The notes: generated from the sequence alone by a model not told the origin. A stretch of 64,000 nt of DNA from Mesorhizobium sp. WSM3860 (GCF_002294995.1 NZ_NSGF01000001.1:372001-436000); one strand, 5' to 3'; positions 16,425-24,861 are shown, counted from the first letter of the stretch. Program-made: numbers and translations.

Positions 16425-17444
16425 TCAGTGCACTCCGGTCTTCTTCAGGGCGTCAGCGATCTTTTCCAGCGTGTTGCGCATCGCCTTCTGTTCGTCCGAC
16501 TGCGCCTCAACCCAGTCGCGCATGATCTGCTGTTCGGAGCGCATGTTCTTGACCAGCCCGGAAATGCCGTCCGCCAGGTTGGCCATGGCGGTGGCGACGC
16601 GCGGGTTGGAGCCGCCGCCATTCTCCTGCAGGCTGCGCAGCCGTTCCGACAGCAGGCGGATCTCCTCCGACGGCTCGGCGCGCACCGAATCCGACACGAC
16701 GATATCGGACGAGAGATCGGTGACCGAGGACAGCCAGTTCTCGAGCTCGGTGTAGAAGCGGGTCTGGGCGCGGCCGGCCTGCAGGTCGAGGAAGCCGAGC
16801 ACCAGCGAGCCGGAGAGGCCGAACAGCGAGGACGAGAAGGCCGTGCCCATGCCGGCGAGCGGCGCAGACAGGCCCTGCTTCAGCGCGTCGAGCACGGCGG
16901 CGGCATCGCCGCTGCCGGGGTCGAGCGCCTCGATCGTCTCGCGGATGGAGGCGATGGTGTTGAGCAGGCCCCAGAAGGTGCCGAGCAGGCCGAGAAACAC
17001 CAGCAGTCCGACGAGATAACGCGAGGTGTCGCGGCTTTCATCGAGGCGCGTGGCGATGGAATCGAGCATGGTGCGCATCGAAGAGGTCGAGAAGGCGATC
17101 GTCGACGAGCGGCCGATCATCGCCTTCATCGGCGCCAGGAGGACCGGCTCGGTGGTCTCGGAGCCGGCGCGGAAGGAATTGACCCAGCGCACCTCTCTGA
17201 ACAGCCGGCCGACCTGGGCGAAGGCGAGCAAGATGCCGACGGCGAGCACGCCGATGATCAGCCCGTTGAGGCCGGGATTGCTCGAGAAGGCGGTGGAGAT
17301 CTGGCGGGTGAGGATGGCGGCGATGAAGGCGACGATGACCAGGAAGATCACCATGGTGAGCAGGAAGACCTGCGGGCTCGACAGTTTGTGCGGATCGTAG
17401 ACCAGGACATCCGAGCGCCTGCCGAAGGATCTGAGAAAAGCCAT
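16425..17444 (-). CDS. MotA/TolQ/ExbB-type proton channel protein
   Basis: 339 residues with membrane helices near residues 20-50 and 55-75, and a pair in the middle around YLVGLLVFLGLLGTFWGLLN and GMGTAFSSSLFGLSGSLVLG, the conserved MotA/TolQ/ExbB helices. The C-terminal third is a cytoplasmic helical tail (SEEIRLLSERLRSLQENGGG onward) longer than in TolQ. It forms an operon with the OmpA-like gene downstream. The function of this subfamily in rhizobia is not known. Confidence 0.87.
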   Translation of the reverse strand: MAFLRSFGRRSDVLVYDPHKLSSPQVFLLTMVIFLVIVAFIAAILTRQISTAFSSNPGLNGLIIGVLAVGILLAFAQVGRLFREVRWVNSFRAGSETTEPVLLAPMKAMIGRSSTIAFSTSSMRTMLDSIATRLDESRDTSRYLVGLLVFLGLLGTFWGLLNTIASIRETIEALDPGSGDAAAVLDALKQGLSAPLAGMGTAFSSSLFGLSGSLVLGFLDLQAGRAQTRFYTELENWLSSVTDLSSDIVVSDSVRAEPSEEIRLLSERLRSLQENGGGSNPRVATAMANLADGISGLVKNMRSEQQIMRDWVEAQSDEQKAMRNTLEKIADALKKTGVH

Positions 17445-17549
17445 CCGTGCCCCGTTTCCGATGCCACCCGCCGCAGAATTGCCGCGACTCTAAACGGAAT
17501 TGTGACCAAATTGAATGGTGCTTGGCAATATCGCCCCGCGCGGGTCGTT

Positions 17550-18242
17550 TCAAAACCGGCTGATGACCAGACAGTCGACCATGGCGGCCAGGTGCAGCCC
17601 GGCGCCGGTGACGACAAAGCCATGCCAGACGGCATTGTGAAAGCGCAGGCCTTTCCAGGCAAAGAAGATGACGCCCAATGAATAGACGATGCCGCCCGCA
17701 ACCAGCAGCATGATGGAGGCTGTGGGCAGCGTCGCGACCAGCGGTCCGGCGAGCCCGACGCCGCTCCAGCCGATGGCGAGATAGAACAGGATCGCCACCC
17801 GGTCGTAGCGCCCGGGCAGGAACATCTTGATCGCGATGCCCATTGCCGCCGCGCTCCACACGATAACGATCATCGGCACGGCAAGCGCGGACGTGTGAAG
17901 CTGGGCTAGAAAAGGCGTGTAGGTGGCGGCGATGAGCAGATAGATCGCGGCATGGTCGAAGCGGCGCAGGATCCACTTCGCCGGCCACGATATCGGCCAC
18001 AAATTATAGGCCAGCGATACCGACAGCACGGTGAGCAGCGACACAACGTAGAAGACGGCGGCGACATACTCACCTGGGCCGGAATGGAAAGCGGCCAAAG
18101 CCAGGAAGGCCGAGCCGGCGGCGATCGCCAGCACGATGCCCACCGCATGGACGATGCCATCGGCGATCATCTCGGCGCGCGAATAGTGCCAGCGGCCGAC
18201 AAAGGGAATTTCGATCGTTGTATTTGCGCGAGCGTCGTTCAT
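17550..18242 (-). CDS. Hemolysin III family (PAQR) membrane protein
   Basis: 230 residues with seven hydrophobic helices. Conserved HlyIII/YqfA motifs are ADGIVHAVGIVLAI, SLAYNLWP with RRFDHAAIYLLIAATYTPF, and the C-terminal AVWHGFVVTGAGLHLAAM; the three conserved histidine sites form the PAQR metal site. The family may act on membrane lipids or ceramide-like substrates; haemolysis is not implied. The start at 18242 has an AGGA site at good spacing. Confidence 0.9.
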   Translation of the reverse strand: MNDARANTTIEIPFVGRWHYSRAEMIADGIVHAVGIVLAIAAGSAFLALAAFHSGPGEYVAAVFYVVSLLTVLSVSLAYNLWPISWPAKWILRRFDHAAIYLLIAATYTPFLAQLHTSALAVPMIVIVWSAAAMGIAIKMFLPGRYDRVAILFYLAIGWSGVGLAGPLVATLPTASIMLLVAGGIVYSLGVIFFAWKGLRFHNAVWHGFVVTGAGLHLAAMVDCLVISRF

Positions 18243-18435
18243 GAATGATCCTGCAACCATAATCTGGGCAGTCGCGGATCAGTATTTCAAGCTTCGGTTG
18301 CGGTTTTGCGACGAGAGCGGCGCGCGTCCTTTCGACGCGCAAAGGAGGCTGCAGCCCTTTGATTGGCAGTTATCTGTTCCGAACCGGAGGTCAGCGAAAT
18401 CGATTCCGATTTTGGGGCAATGCGATAGGGGCGCT

Positions 18436-19236
18436 TCAGCGCGCAGCCAGCGGCTTCTTCACCGTCTTCAAGAGCGCGCGTTGGATAAGCTCGTTGCCGG
18501 CGACGATGGAGCCGGCCTCCAGCATGTCCTGCCCGCCATCCATATCCGAAACGAAGCCGCCCGCTTCACGGATGAGCAGGGCGCCGGCGGCAATGTCCCA
18601 GGCCGAAAGGCCCGTTTCCCAGAAGCCGTCCATGCGGCCTGCCGCGACATAGGCGAGGTCGAGCGAGGCGGAGCCAAGGCGGCGGACGCCGGAGACCTCG
18701 GCCATGACGTTGCGCAACTCGATCAGGAAATTGCCGTGCTGGCCGCGCCCGAGATGCGGCACGCCGCAGCCGATCACGGCATCGGTGAGCTTGGCGCGTC
18801 CGGCGACGCGCAGCCGGCGATCGTTCATGAAGGCGCCGCCGCCGCGCTCGGCGGTATAGAGCTCGTCCATAGCCGGATTGTAGACGACACCGGCGACGAT
18901 CTGGCCCTGGCGCTCGAGCGCGATCGAGACCCCGAAGAGCGGTATGCCGTGGAGGAAGTTGGTGGTGCCGTCGAGCGGGTCGACGATCCAGCGATGCTGG
19001 CCGTCCTCGCCTTCGACGGCGCCGCGCTCCTCCATCAGGAAGGCGTAGCCCGGCCGCGCCTTCGACAGTTCGGCAAAGACGATCTCTTCGGCCTTGCGGT
19101 CGGCCTGGCTGACATAGTCGCCAGGCCCCTTCATCGAGACCTGCAGGTTCTGCACCTCGCCGAAATCGCGCGACAGCGACCGGCCGGCCTTCATCGCGGC
19201 CTGGACCATGACATTGAGGAGAGCGGAACGCGCCAT
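18436..19236 (-). CDS. Inositol monophosphatase family protein
   Basis: 266 residues. The metal and substrate motifs are clear: LMEERGA around residue 70, WIVDPLDGTTNFLHGIP near residue 85 and the C-terminal SAWDIAAGALLIREAGG. The family hydrolyses inositol or other small phosphates; SuhB-type members also act in rRNA transcription complexes. It lies 25 bp downstream of efp on the same strand, a common rhizobial pairing. The start at 19236 matches family N-termini. Confidence 0.9.
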   Translation of the reverse strand: MARSALLNVMVQAAMKAGRSLSRDFGEVQNLQVSMKGPGDYVSQADRKAEEIVFAELSKARPGYAFLMEERGAVEGEDGQHRWIVDPLDGTTNFLHGIPLFGVSIALERQGQIVAGVVYNPAMDELYTAERGGGAFMNDRRLRVAGRAKLTDAVIGCGVPHLGRGQHGNFLIELRNVMAEVSGVRRLGSASLDLAYVAAGRMDGFWETGLSAWDIAAGALLIREAGGFVSDMDGGQDMLEAGSIVAGNELIQRALLKTVKKPLAAR

Positions 19237-19261
19237 TCGTCTTCTTCCTGTGTTGGCCGTT

Positions 19262-19828
19262 TTATTCTGCGCGACGCACGTAAGTGATCTCGTTGGTGTC
19301 GACGATGATGCGCTCGCCGGCCGAGATGAAGGGCGGCACCAGGACGCGAACACCGTTTTCCAGCACTGCAGGCTTGTAAGAGGACGCCGCCGTCTGGCCC
19401 TTCACCACGGGGTCGGCCTCGGTGATGGTCAGCGTCACCTGGTCGGGCAACGAGATGCCGATCGGCCGCTCCTCATAAAGCTGGACCGTGACCATCATGC
19501 CGTCCTGCAGGAAGGCGGCGCGCTCGCCGACGAAATCCTTGTTCAGTTCGAGCTGCTCGTAGCTTTCGGTGTCCATGAAAACCAGCGCGTCGCCCTGCTC
19601 GTAGAGGAAGGAGAAATCCTTCATCTCCAGCCGGATCTGCTCGACGGTCTCGGCCGAGCGGAAGCGCTCGTTGAGCTTGGTGCCGTTGATCAGGTTCTTC
19701 AGCTCGACCTGATTGTAGGCGCCGCCCTTGCCGGGTTTCACGGTGTTGGTCTTGACCGCGACCCAGAGGCCACCATCATGCTCGATGACATAGCCGGGAC
19801 GGATTTCGCTGCCACTGATCTTGGCCAT
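19262..19828 (-). CDS. efp: Elongation factor P
   Basis: 188 residues, standard EF-P length, with three beta-barrel domains. The loop VKPGKGGAY places lysine 34 at the site that is beta-lysylated in many proteobacteria; the factor relieves ribosome stalling at polyproline stretches. The C-terminal [20 protein letters not shown] is the conserved end. The start at 19828 ([12 protein letters not shown]) is the family start. Proline-rich proteins such as TolA and the 51635 gene product in this window are plausible clients, by inference. Confidence 0.96.
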   Translation of the reverse strand: MAKISGSEIRPGYVIEHDGGLWVAVKTNTVKPGKGGAYNQVELKNLINGTKLNERFRSAETVEQIRLEMKDFSFLYEQGDALVFMDTESYEQLELNKDFVGERAAFLQDGMMVTVQLYEERPIGISLPDQVTLTITEADPVVKGQTAASSYKPAVLENGVRVLVPPFISAGERIIVDTNEITYVRRAE

Positions 19829-19960
19829 GTTGAACTGATCCGGAATGAGATTTTTGGCGCGGGGCGCGCTTTGGCGCCTCCAAGACCACAAATCGCATTG
19901 AGTGGCAAGGGAGGTCGTCGCGGACGCTCATGGAGATGGCCGCTGCCGTGACCCGTCTTT

Positions 19961-21121
19961 TCAGGGCAGCCGGTTCGCCTTCTGCAGCGCCTGCTTGGTC
20001 TGACCGTCGTCCAGGCCCTGCAGGAAATCGTCCATCTGCGGGTCGATGAGGCCGGCGCGCCGGGCGACGATATACCAGGCTCCGGCCAGGATCAGATCGG
20101 GGTCCGTACCGATGCCGCCCATATAGAGTTTGGCGAGGCGGTTCTGGGCGGCGACATTGCCGCCTTCGGCTGCGCGCCTCATCCAGGCAAAGCCCGATTT
20201 CAGATCGCGATCGCCGCCGCGCCCTTCGATCATCCAGGCGGCGAGATCAAGTTGCGCGGTGTCGTAGTTCTGCCGGGCGGCCTGCGCCAGCAGGGTGCGT
20301 GCCTTGGCGTCGTCGCGCGGTTTGCCGCCGGCGCCGTTGGCGTAGATTTGCGCCATCGCATACTCGGCGTCGGCAAGGCCGGTACTGGCGGCGCGCTCAT
20401 AATACACAGCGGCCTTGGCGATGCCGGCAGCGCCCGGATCCTGCTGGACGAGCAATTGGGCGAAGTTGAACTGGGCCAGGCGGTTGCCTGCCTCGGCGGC
20501 CGCCTGCATCAGCGCATAGGCTTCCTTGTCGTCCTTCTTCACATAGCGGCCGTCGAGCAGCATCAGCGCATATTGGAACTGCGCCTCCGGCACGCCCTGC
20601 TCGGCGGCGAGCCCATACCATTTCGCGGCCTCTGCCGCGTTGAGCGGCACGCCCAGCCCGCGCGACAGGATTTCGGCGACCAGTGTCTGCGCCGCGGGGT
20701 CGCCATTGTTGGCCCGCACCATGGCAAGGTTGTAGGCGGTCTTATAGAGGCCGCGCTGGAACGCGCCGTAGGCGGCATCCGGCAGCTTGGCGCCGAAGCG
20801 ATCGGGATTGATGGTATCGGCCGATGGCGGTTGAAGAGTTGCCGGCTGTGGCAGCGGTGTTTCGATCGGCTTATCGGCATGGGCCGCGCCAGTATTCGGG
20901 GCGCCAATATTCGGGCCGCTCGAATTCGGGGCGCTTGTATTCGGAATGCTTGTGTTCGGGGCGCCGGTAGCAGGGGCGTTTTTATCCGGCGCGCTCGTGT
21001 CGGGTGTGGTCGTGTCCGGTCTAGGCTGCGGCACCGGGACGGTCTCGGCGGCCACCGCGGCGGCCGGCTGGATCGCCAAGGCAGCGGCGAACGCCGCGAA
21101 GGAAAGCCGGGACCAGCGCAC
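19961..21121 (-). CDS. Exported Sel1-repeat protein
   Basis: 386 residues. A signal peptide ends near AAAVAAETV. A low-complexity linker follows (about residues 35-90) built from near-repeats such as APNTSIPNTSAPNSSGPN. The C-terminal two thirds are Sel1-type TPR-like repeats, for example AAKWYGLAAEQGVPEAQFQY, AVYYERAASTGLADAEYAMA and GFAWMRRAAEGGNVAAQNRL. Such proteins usually scaffold protein complexes. It starts 1 bp after the end of the ThiE-like gene, so translation may be coupled. Confidence 0.85.
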   Translation of the reverse strand: MRWSRLSFAAFAAALAIQPAAAVAAETVPVPQPRPDTTTPDTSAPDKNAPATGAPNTSIPNTSAPNSSGPNIGAPNTGAAHADKPIETPLPQPATLQPPSADTINPDRFGAKLPDAAYGAFQRGLYKTAYNLAMVRANNGDPAAQTLVAEILSRGLGVPLNAAEAAKWYGLAAEQGVPEAQFQYALMLLDGRYVKKDDKEAYALMQAAAEAGNRLAQFNFAQLLVQQDPGAAGIAKAAVYYERAASTGLADAEYAMAQIYANGAGGKPRDDAKARTLLAQAARQNYDTAQLDLAAWMIEGRGGDRDLKSGFAWMRRAAEGGNVAAQNRLAKLYMGGIGTDPDLILAGAWYIVARRAGLIDPQMDDFLQGLDDGQTKQALQKANRLP

Positions 21122-21122
21122 G

Positions 21123-21770
21123 TCAGACCTCGAAGCGCGGCGCGGTTTGGTCGAGCAGCGCGTTGGCGGCGGCGACCGCCGCGCGCGGATCGAGCCCGTC
21201 GGCGAAGACGGCGCTGGAGAGCGCTACGAATTCGGCTCCGGTGGCCGCTACCGTTTCCACCGAGGCAAGCTCGGATCCGGCCATCACGATGCAAGGAATC
21301 TGGATCATCTGCGCCCACCATTCGCCGAGAGCGAGATTGCGGTGGTGGGGCTCCGGCTTGTTGTCATAGCCGAAACGGCCGAAGAACATATAGTCGGGCC
21401 GCTCCTCGCCGAGTTCCAGCGCGTCGTCGCGGGTCTTGGCGCCGCCGGCGCCGACCATCATTTTGCCGGCCAAGCGCTCGATCGTCTCGGCCAGTTCCCG
21501 GCGGTTTGCCTCGACATGGATGCCGTCGGCGTGGACGCGGCCGGCGATGCGGCTGTCGCCGACGATGATGACGGCGACGCCGGCGGCTTGCGCGATCGGC
21601 ACGATCTTCTCGGCGAAGGCCTGGAAGGCGGCGTCATCCATGCCGTTTTCGGGCAGGATCAGCGAGGCGACGTCGCCACCGTCGAACGCGGTGCAGATGT
21701 GCTCGGGCGTCACAAGCGGTGGCGCGATCAGCACGATTCGGCAGCGATTGGGCGGGGTTGCTTCATTCAT
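21123..21770 (-). CDS. Thiamine phosphate synthase-like protein
   Basis: 215 residues with a ThiE/TenI-type TIM barrel: VAVIIVGDSRIAGRVHADGI carries the strand and the HADG motif, and the C-terminal IPCIVMAGSELASVETVAAT with FVALSSAVFA matches the phosphate-binding end. It differs from canonical ThiE at several points (for example AGSE in place of GGI), so it may be a TenI-like or diverged member rather than the main enzyme. It heads a minus-strand run with the Sel1 gene. Confidence 0.75.
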   Translation of the reverse strand: MNEATPPNRCRIVLIAPPLVTPEHICTAFDGGDVASLILPENGMDDAAFQAFAEKIVPIAQAAGVAVIIVGDSRIAGRVHADGIHVEANRRELAETIERLAGKMMVGAGGAKTRDDALELGEERPDYMFFGRFGYDNKPEPHHRNLALGEWWAQMIQIPCIVMAGSELASVETVAATGAEFVALSSAVFADGLDPRAAVAAANALLDQTAPRFEV

Positions 21771-22239
21771 CGGTCTTCGATCCCGGTTTTCGCCTATGCC
21801 GGGCGAACATGGTTGCATTGCGGCATAGAGCAAAGCGTCCGGCTTGAACAGGAGGCTATGCGGCGGACGGGGATCGATTGTCCGAACGGTTGTCCCGGCT
21901 GGCCTTCGTTATGGGGTCGAAGAGGCGCTGCGGGCCTTCGACGCCAAGGAACTGGGGAACGGGATCGAGAGCCGGAGACCACGAGGTCGTTCGCGAATTT
22001 CCGAACGAGCCGCGCTCGCAGTATCTTTCGATTGCCGATTCCAGCACGCGCTGCCCCAGCCGTCTCCGCGCCCGGCTCGCCGCGACGCGCACCGCCTCGA
22101 TCTGGCCGCGCCAGCAGATTACGGACAGTTGATCGCGCCGGCCGGCTGGCGGGGCGCTTCGGCTATCGCGGTCTTTCGCTTTGTGGTCTATTGCAGGTCT
22201 CCCGCCATCCCCCAGCCGTTTCTTGTCCCCGTTTCTCCC
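21771..22239. other. 469-bp gap, no supported gene
   Basis: This stretch separates the divergent ThiE-like and TauE genes. Open frames on both strands are short or lack recognisable protein patterns, and an upstream extension of the TauE frame reads as Arg/Pro-rich non-coding sequence. No strong hairpin, terminator or CtrA-type box was found. It may contain a gene remnant. Confidence 0.5.
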
Positions 22240-23010
22240 ATGTCAGGCCTGCTCAGCGATCCGTGGTTCTATGCTGCCGCCATTCCGGCGGTCATCCTCG
22301 TCGGTCTGTCGAAGGGCGGCTTCGGCGGCGCCGTGGGCTTCGTCGGCGTGCCGCTGATGGCGCTGGCCATCCCGCCGGTGCAGGCGGCGGCCATCCTGCT
22401 GCCGATCCTTTGCCTGATGGACACCGTTTCAGTGTGGACCTGGTGGGGCGTCTATGACCGCAAGATGCTGGTCGACATGATGCCCGGCGCCGTCATCGGC
22501 ATCGGCCTCGGCTGGCTGACGGCGGCCCTGGTGACGGAGGAAATGGTGCGGCTGATCGTCGGCGCGATCGCGCTGGTCTTCGTCCTGCGCTGGATCTATC
22601 TGCAGTTCCGCCACGGCGCCGACCACGAGGTAGAGCCGAACCGCATCGCGGCGGCGTTCTGGGGCACGGTTGCGGGCTTCACCAGCTTCGTCGCCCATGT
22701 CGGCGGTCCGCCCTTCCAGGTTTACGCGCTGCCGATCCGGCTCGACCCGAAGGTGCTGTCCGGGACGGCGGCGATCTTCTTCGCCACCACCAACGCTCTG
22801 AAACTTATTCCCTATTTCGCGCTTGGCCAGTTCGACAGCACCAATCTCACCGCATCGTTCGCGCTGATGCCACTGGCGCCGCTTTCCACCATCGCCGGCG
22901 CCTGGCTGGTGCGCCGCATGCGGCCGGAGGTGTTTTATCCGTTCACATATGCGACGGTGGCGGTGGTGGCGCTCAAGCTGCTCTGGGACGGTATCGCCGG
23001 CCTGATGTGA
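22240..23010 (+). CDS. TauE/SafE family permease
   Basis: 256 residues with about eight hydrophobic segments and the TauE/SafE duplicated pattern: ILVGLSKGGFGGAVGFVGVP near the N-terminus and a second half beginning FWGTVAGFTSFVAHVGGPPF. Members export or take up sulfite, sulfoacetate or other small organosulfur anions; the substrate here is not evident. The ATG at 22240 matches the family start. No sulfur-metabolism genes adjoin it. Confidence 0.9.
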   Translation: MSGLLSDPWFYAAAIPAVILVGLSKGGFGGAVGFVGVPLMALAIPPVQAAAILLPILCLMDTVSVWTWWGVYDRKMLVDMMPGAVIGIGLGWLTAALVTEEMVRLIVGAIALVFVLRWIYLQFRHGADHEVEPNRIAAAFWGTVAGFTSFVAHVGGPPFQVYALPIRLDPKVLSGTAAIFFATTNALKLIPYFALGQFDSTNLTASFALMPLAPLSTIAGAWLVRRMRPEVFYPFTYATVAVVALKLLWDGIAGLM

Positions 23011-23043
23011 TGGCGGGCGCACCGGCCGCCCGCCACAGAAGCA

Positions 23044-23595
23044 TCAAGCGGCGCTCGGCACCAGCTCGCGGCTGCCGCCTAGCGCAAGCGCTGCGCCGGC
23101 CGCGATCACCAGCACCATGCAGGAGAGGATGCCGACGTCGTGAAGCGTTGGCTTCAGCACCATGTCGGCGATGATCACCAGCATCACCGCATAGTCGAAA
23201 CGCGCCCAGCGCATCATGCGCTGGCCGATGGCGAGAACCGCCGGCGTCACGCCTTCCTTGGCGACCATGGCGCCCATCCGCTCGCCGGTCGGCTTGAAGA
23301 CGAGCATGCCGATCGAGAAGGTCGTGGCGTAGCCGACAAGGCCGATGACGATCCACAGGTCGGAAAAACCGACCCAGAAGCCGCACATGAGGAGGCCGAA
23401 GATCAGGGTGAGCATCGACATCGGCGCGAAGAAGCGGCTGCCGAGCTCGCCGCTCGCCCGCATCGCCTGCAGCTTGTGCTCGATGTTGCCGGCGCGCTCG
23501 GCAAGCACGCCGAGCAGGAACAGGACGAAGCCGCCGCCGACCCATAGGATGGCCGAGACGACGTGAAGGAATTTGACGATCGAATACCAGTCCAT
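23044..23595 (-). CDS. DUF2269-type membrane protein
   Basis: 183 residues with four or five hydrophobic helices: IVKFLHVVSAILWVGGGFVL at the N-terminus, a motif shared by DUF2269/CopD-like membrane proteins, then LTLIFGLLMCGFWVGF and a C-terminal YAVMLVIIADMVLKP. The conserved histidine in KFLHVVSA suggests haem or metal binding, by family analogy. GCAGGAGCACACC precedes the ATG at 23595. It is convergent with TauE. Confidence 0.8.
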   Translation of the reverse strand: MDWYSIVKFLHVVSAILWVGGGFVLFLLGVLAERAGNIEHKLQAMRASGELGSRFFAPMSMLTLIFGLLMCGFWVGFSDLWIVIGLVGYATTFSIGMLVFKPTGERMGAMVAKEGVTPAVLAIGQRMMRWARFDYAVMLVIIADMVLKPTLHDVGILSCMVLVIAAGAALALGGSRELVPSAA

Positions 23596-23814
23596 GGTGT
23601 GCTCCTGCATTTCTTGTTGGTGGCGGCGTCGACTGCGCCAGCCATTGAGAGGAGCGGGCGTTTAGCGCGGAGCGTGTTTCGAAACGATGTCGCGGCGGCG
23701 GGGCCGATGTTTCGGTGCCACAATATGCGTCCAAGGACTTGATGGCTCGGAGGGAGTCGGGCCGTCCCGTTCCGGCACAGGAAAAGTCCGTTCGCTTAAA
23801 AATTCCACGCGGCG

Positions 23815-23829
23815 TTAAGGCTTCATTAA
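23815..23829. promoter_or_regulatory. CtrA-type box upstream of sRNA candidate
   Basis: TTAA-GGCTTCA-TTAA is a full TTAA-N7-TTAA site, the binding pattern of the cell-cycle regulator CtrA. It ends 8 bp before the first paired segment of the sRNA candidate, the position expected for a -35-overlapping activator or repressor site. Confidence 0.55.
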
Positions 23830-23836
23830 GCTTTAC

Positions 23837-23952
23837 AGGCGTTTACTAGGACCATCCAGTTTGTCTGGATTCTTACCGAGTGGTTGGAGCCACTTTGTTT
23901 GACGCCTCCCTGTTAAACTCCTGAGAGCCGCCTTATCCGCGGCTCTTTTTTT
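23837..23952 (+). ncRNA. Candidate trans-acting small RNA with terminator
   Basis: About 116 nt. AGGCGT (23837-23842) pairs with ACGCCT (23902-23907), enclosing two hairpins: ATCCAG-TTTGT-CTGGAT (23854-23870) and GTGG-TTGGAG-CCAC (23880-23893). After a short CCTCCCTGTTAAACTCC linker comes a perfect 8-bp terminator stem AGAGCCGC/GCGGCTCT (23924-23946) with six T. No matching reading frame is present. CtrA-type boxes lie just before and after it. The CCUCC stretch could pair with Shine-Dalgarno sites. It may correspond to a known rhizobial sRNA; I cannot name it. Confidence 0.7.
23924..23952 (+). terminator. Rho-independent terminator of the sRNA candidate
   Basis: AGAGCCGC, 7-nt loop CTTATCC, GCGGCTCT, then six T. 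The stem is perfect and there is no upstream plus-strand protein gene within 900 bp, so it must end an RNA that starts in this gap. Confidence 0.9.
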
Positions 23953-23987
23953 GCCCGTTGGCCGCCGGCGGGCAGCGCGCCTCGGCG

Positions 23988-24003
23988 TTAACCGTTTGTT
24001 AAA
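23988..24003. promoter_or_regulatory. CtrA-type box upstream of the DUF1465 gene
   Basis: TTAA-CCGTTTG-TTAAA is a full TTAA-N7-TTAA site 115 bp before the DUF1465 start and just after the sRNA terminator. Confidence 0.55.
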
Positions 24004-24117
24004 CATGCGCTTGCCTTCATGGGCAGCGAAGCGCATTTTCAAGCCTCAGTCGTTTAAGGGTGCAGGACGTATCGGCAAGGATGCCGAATCGGCTTGCGGC
24101 AGTGCAGGGGCGTATCG

Positions 24118-24648
24118 ATGAACGAGCCTTCGAAGGGCAGCGCGAAAACCATTAAGCTCGCGGAACGCCGGGTTTTCTCCCAATCCTTCAAGCCGCTTTA
24201 CCAGGAGGGCATGGGCCTGGTCGAACAGGCGGCCGAGTATCTTGACGGCAAGGGAAGGCTCGAAGCCAAGAAGCTGTCGCGCACGGCGGCGACGCTCTAT
24301 GCGGCCGAATCGATGCGCCTTACCACGAGGCTGATGCAGGTCGCCTCCTGGCTGCTGTTGCAGCGGGCGGCGAATTCCGGCGAGATGACGCGCGACCAGG
24401 TCGCCTCGGAAAAATCCAAGGTGCGGCTCGATACCGCTTCCGCGCATGACGAGGCGCTGGGCTGGAGCGAACTGCCAAGGGACTTCCTGGATCTGGTGAG
24501 CCGGTCACTGCGCCTGCAGGCGCTGGTGAAGCGCATGGACGAGGAGATCTACGGCGGCGCCATGAACGAAATGCCGGCTGCCGGCCGCCGCTCCAACCCG
24601 GTCTCCGATCAGATCAGCCTGCTGAACACGGCCTTCGCCCGCGGCTAA
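24118..24648 (+). CDS. DUF1465 family protein
   Basis: 176 residues, soluble and mainly helical, matching the alphaproteobacterial DUF1465 family: FSQSFKPLYQEGMGLVEQAA at the N-terminus, LYAAESMRLTTRLMQVASWL in the middle and LPRDFLDLVSRSLRLQALVK towards the end. Function is unknown. The pattern of heptad-like leucines suggests a helical bundle or dimer. The start at 24118 has AGGGG upstream. A full CtrA-type box lies in its upstream region, hinting at cell-cycle-dependent expression. Confidence 0.87.
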   Translation: MNEPSKGSAKTIKLAERRVFSQSFKPLYQEGMGLVEQAAEYLDGKGRLEAKKLSRTAATLYAAESMRLTTRLMQVASWLLLQRAANSGEMTRDQVASEKSKVRLDTASAHDEALGWSELPRDFLDLVSRSLRLQALVKRMDEEIYGGAMNEMPAAGRRSNPVSDQISLLNTAFARG

Positions 24649-24662
24649 CAGGCCGCTCCACA

Positions 24663-24780
24663 ATTCGCTCTGATGGTTATCTGGCGGCGTTTTCTGCGCT
24701 TCCGGTGCTCGCGTACTTAAAGCACCCTCCGCACCGGTTCTTGAAAACGACGCCATATGACTCATCAGACCGAATTCTGA
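24663..24780. repeat. Large imperfect palindromic element before ruvC
   Basis: The ends are inverted over about 32 bp with few mismatches: AATTCGCTCTGATG...CGTTTT on the left against AAAACG...CATCAGACCGAATT on the right. The middle contains a second dyad, CCGGTGC/GCACCGG. The central part (24694-24737) recurs at 30712-30755. The whole 118 bp could fold as one long hairpin, like a rhizobial intergenic mosaic or MITE-type element. Confidence 0.75.
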
Positions 24781-24861
24781 AGCACTCCATCCCTGCACAG
24801 GCCGTTTCTGGTTTGTTCACAATTCGCTGGCTTCGCCATGCGCCGCGGTTAGACTTGGCGC

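Noticed and set aside
21856..22092. 78-codon minus-strand frame in the ThiE-TauE gap
   Set aside because: No family pattern, no ribosome-binding site, and Arg/Ser-rich composition; possible remnant but not supportable.
23833..24042. 69-codon Arg/Lys-rich minus-strand frame over the sRNA region
   Set aside because: It is antisense to the hairpins and terminator and has the basic composition expected of a shadow frame.
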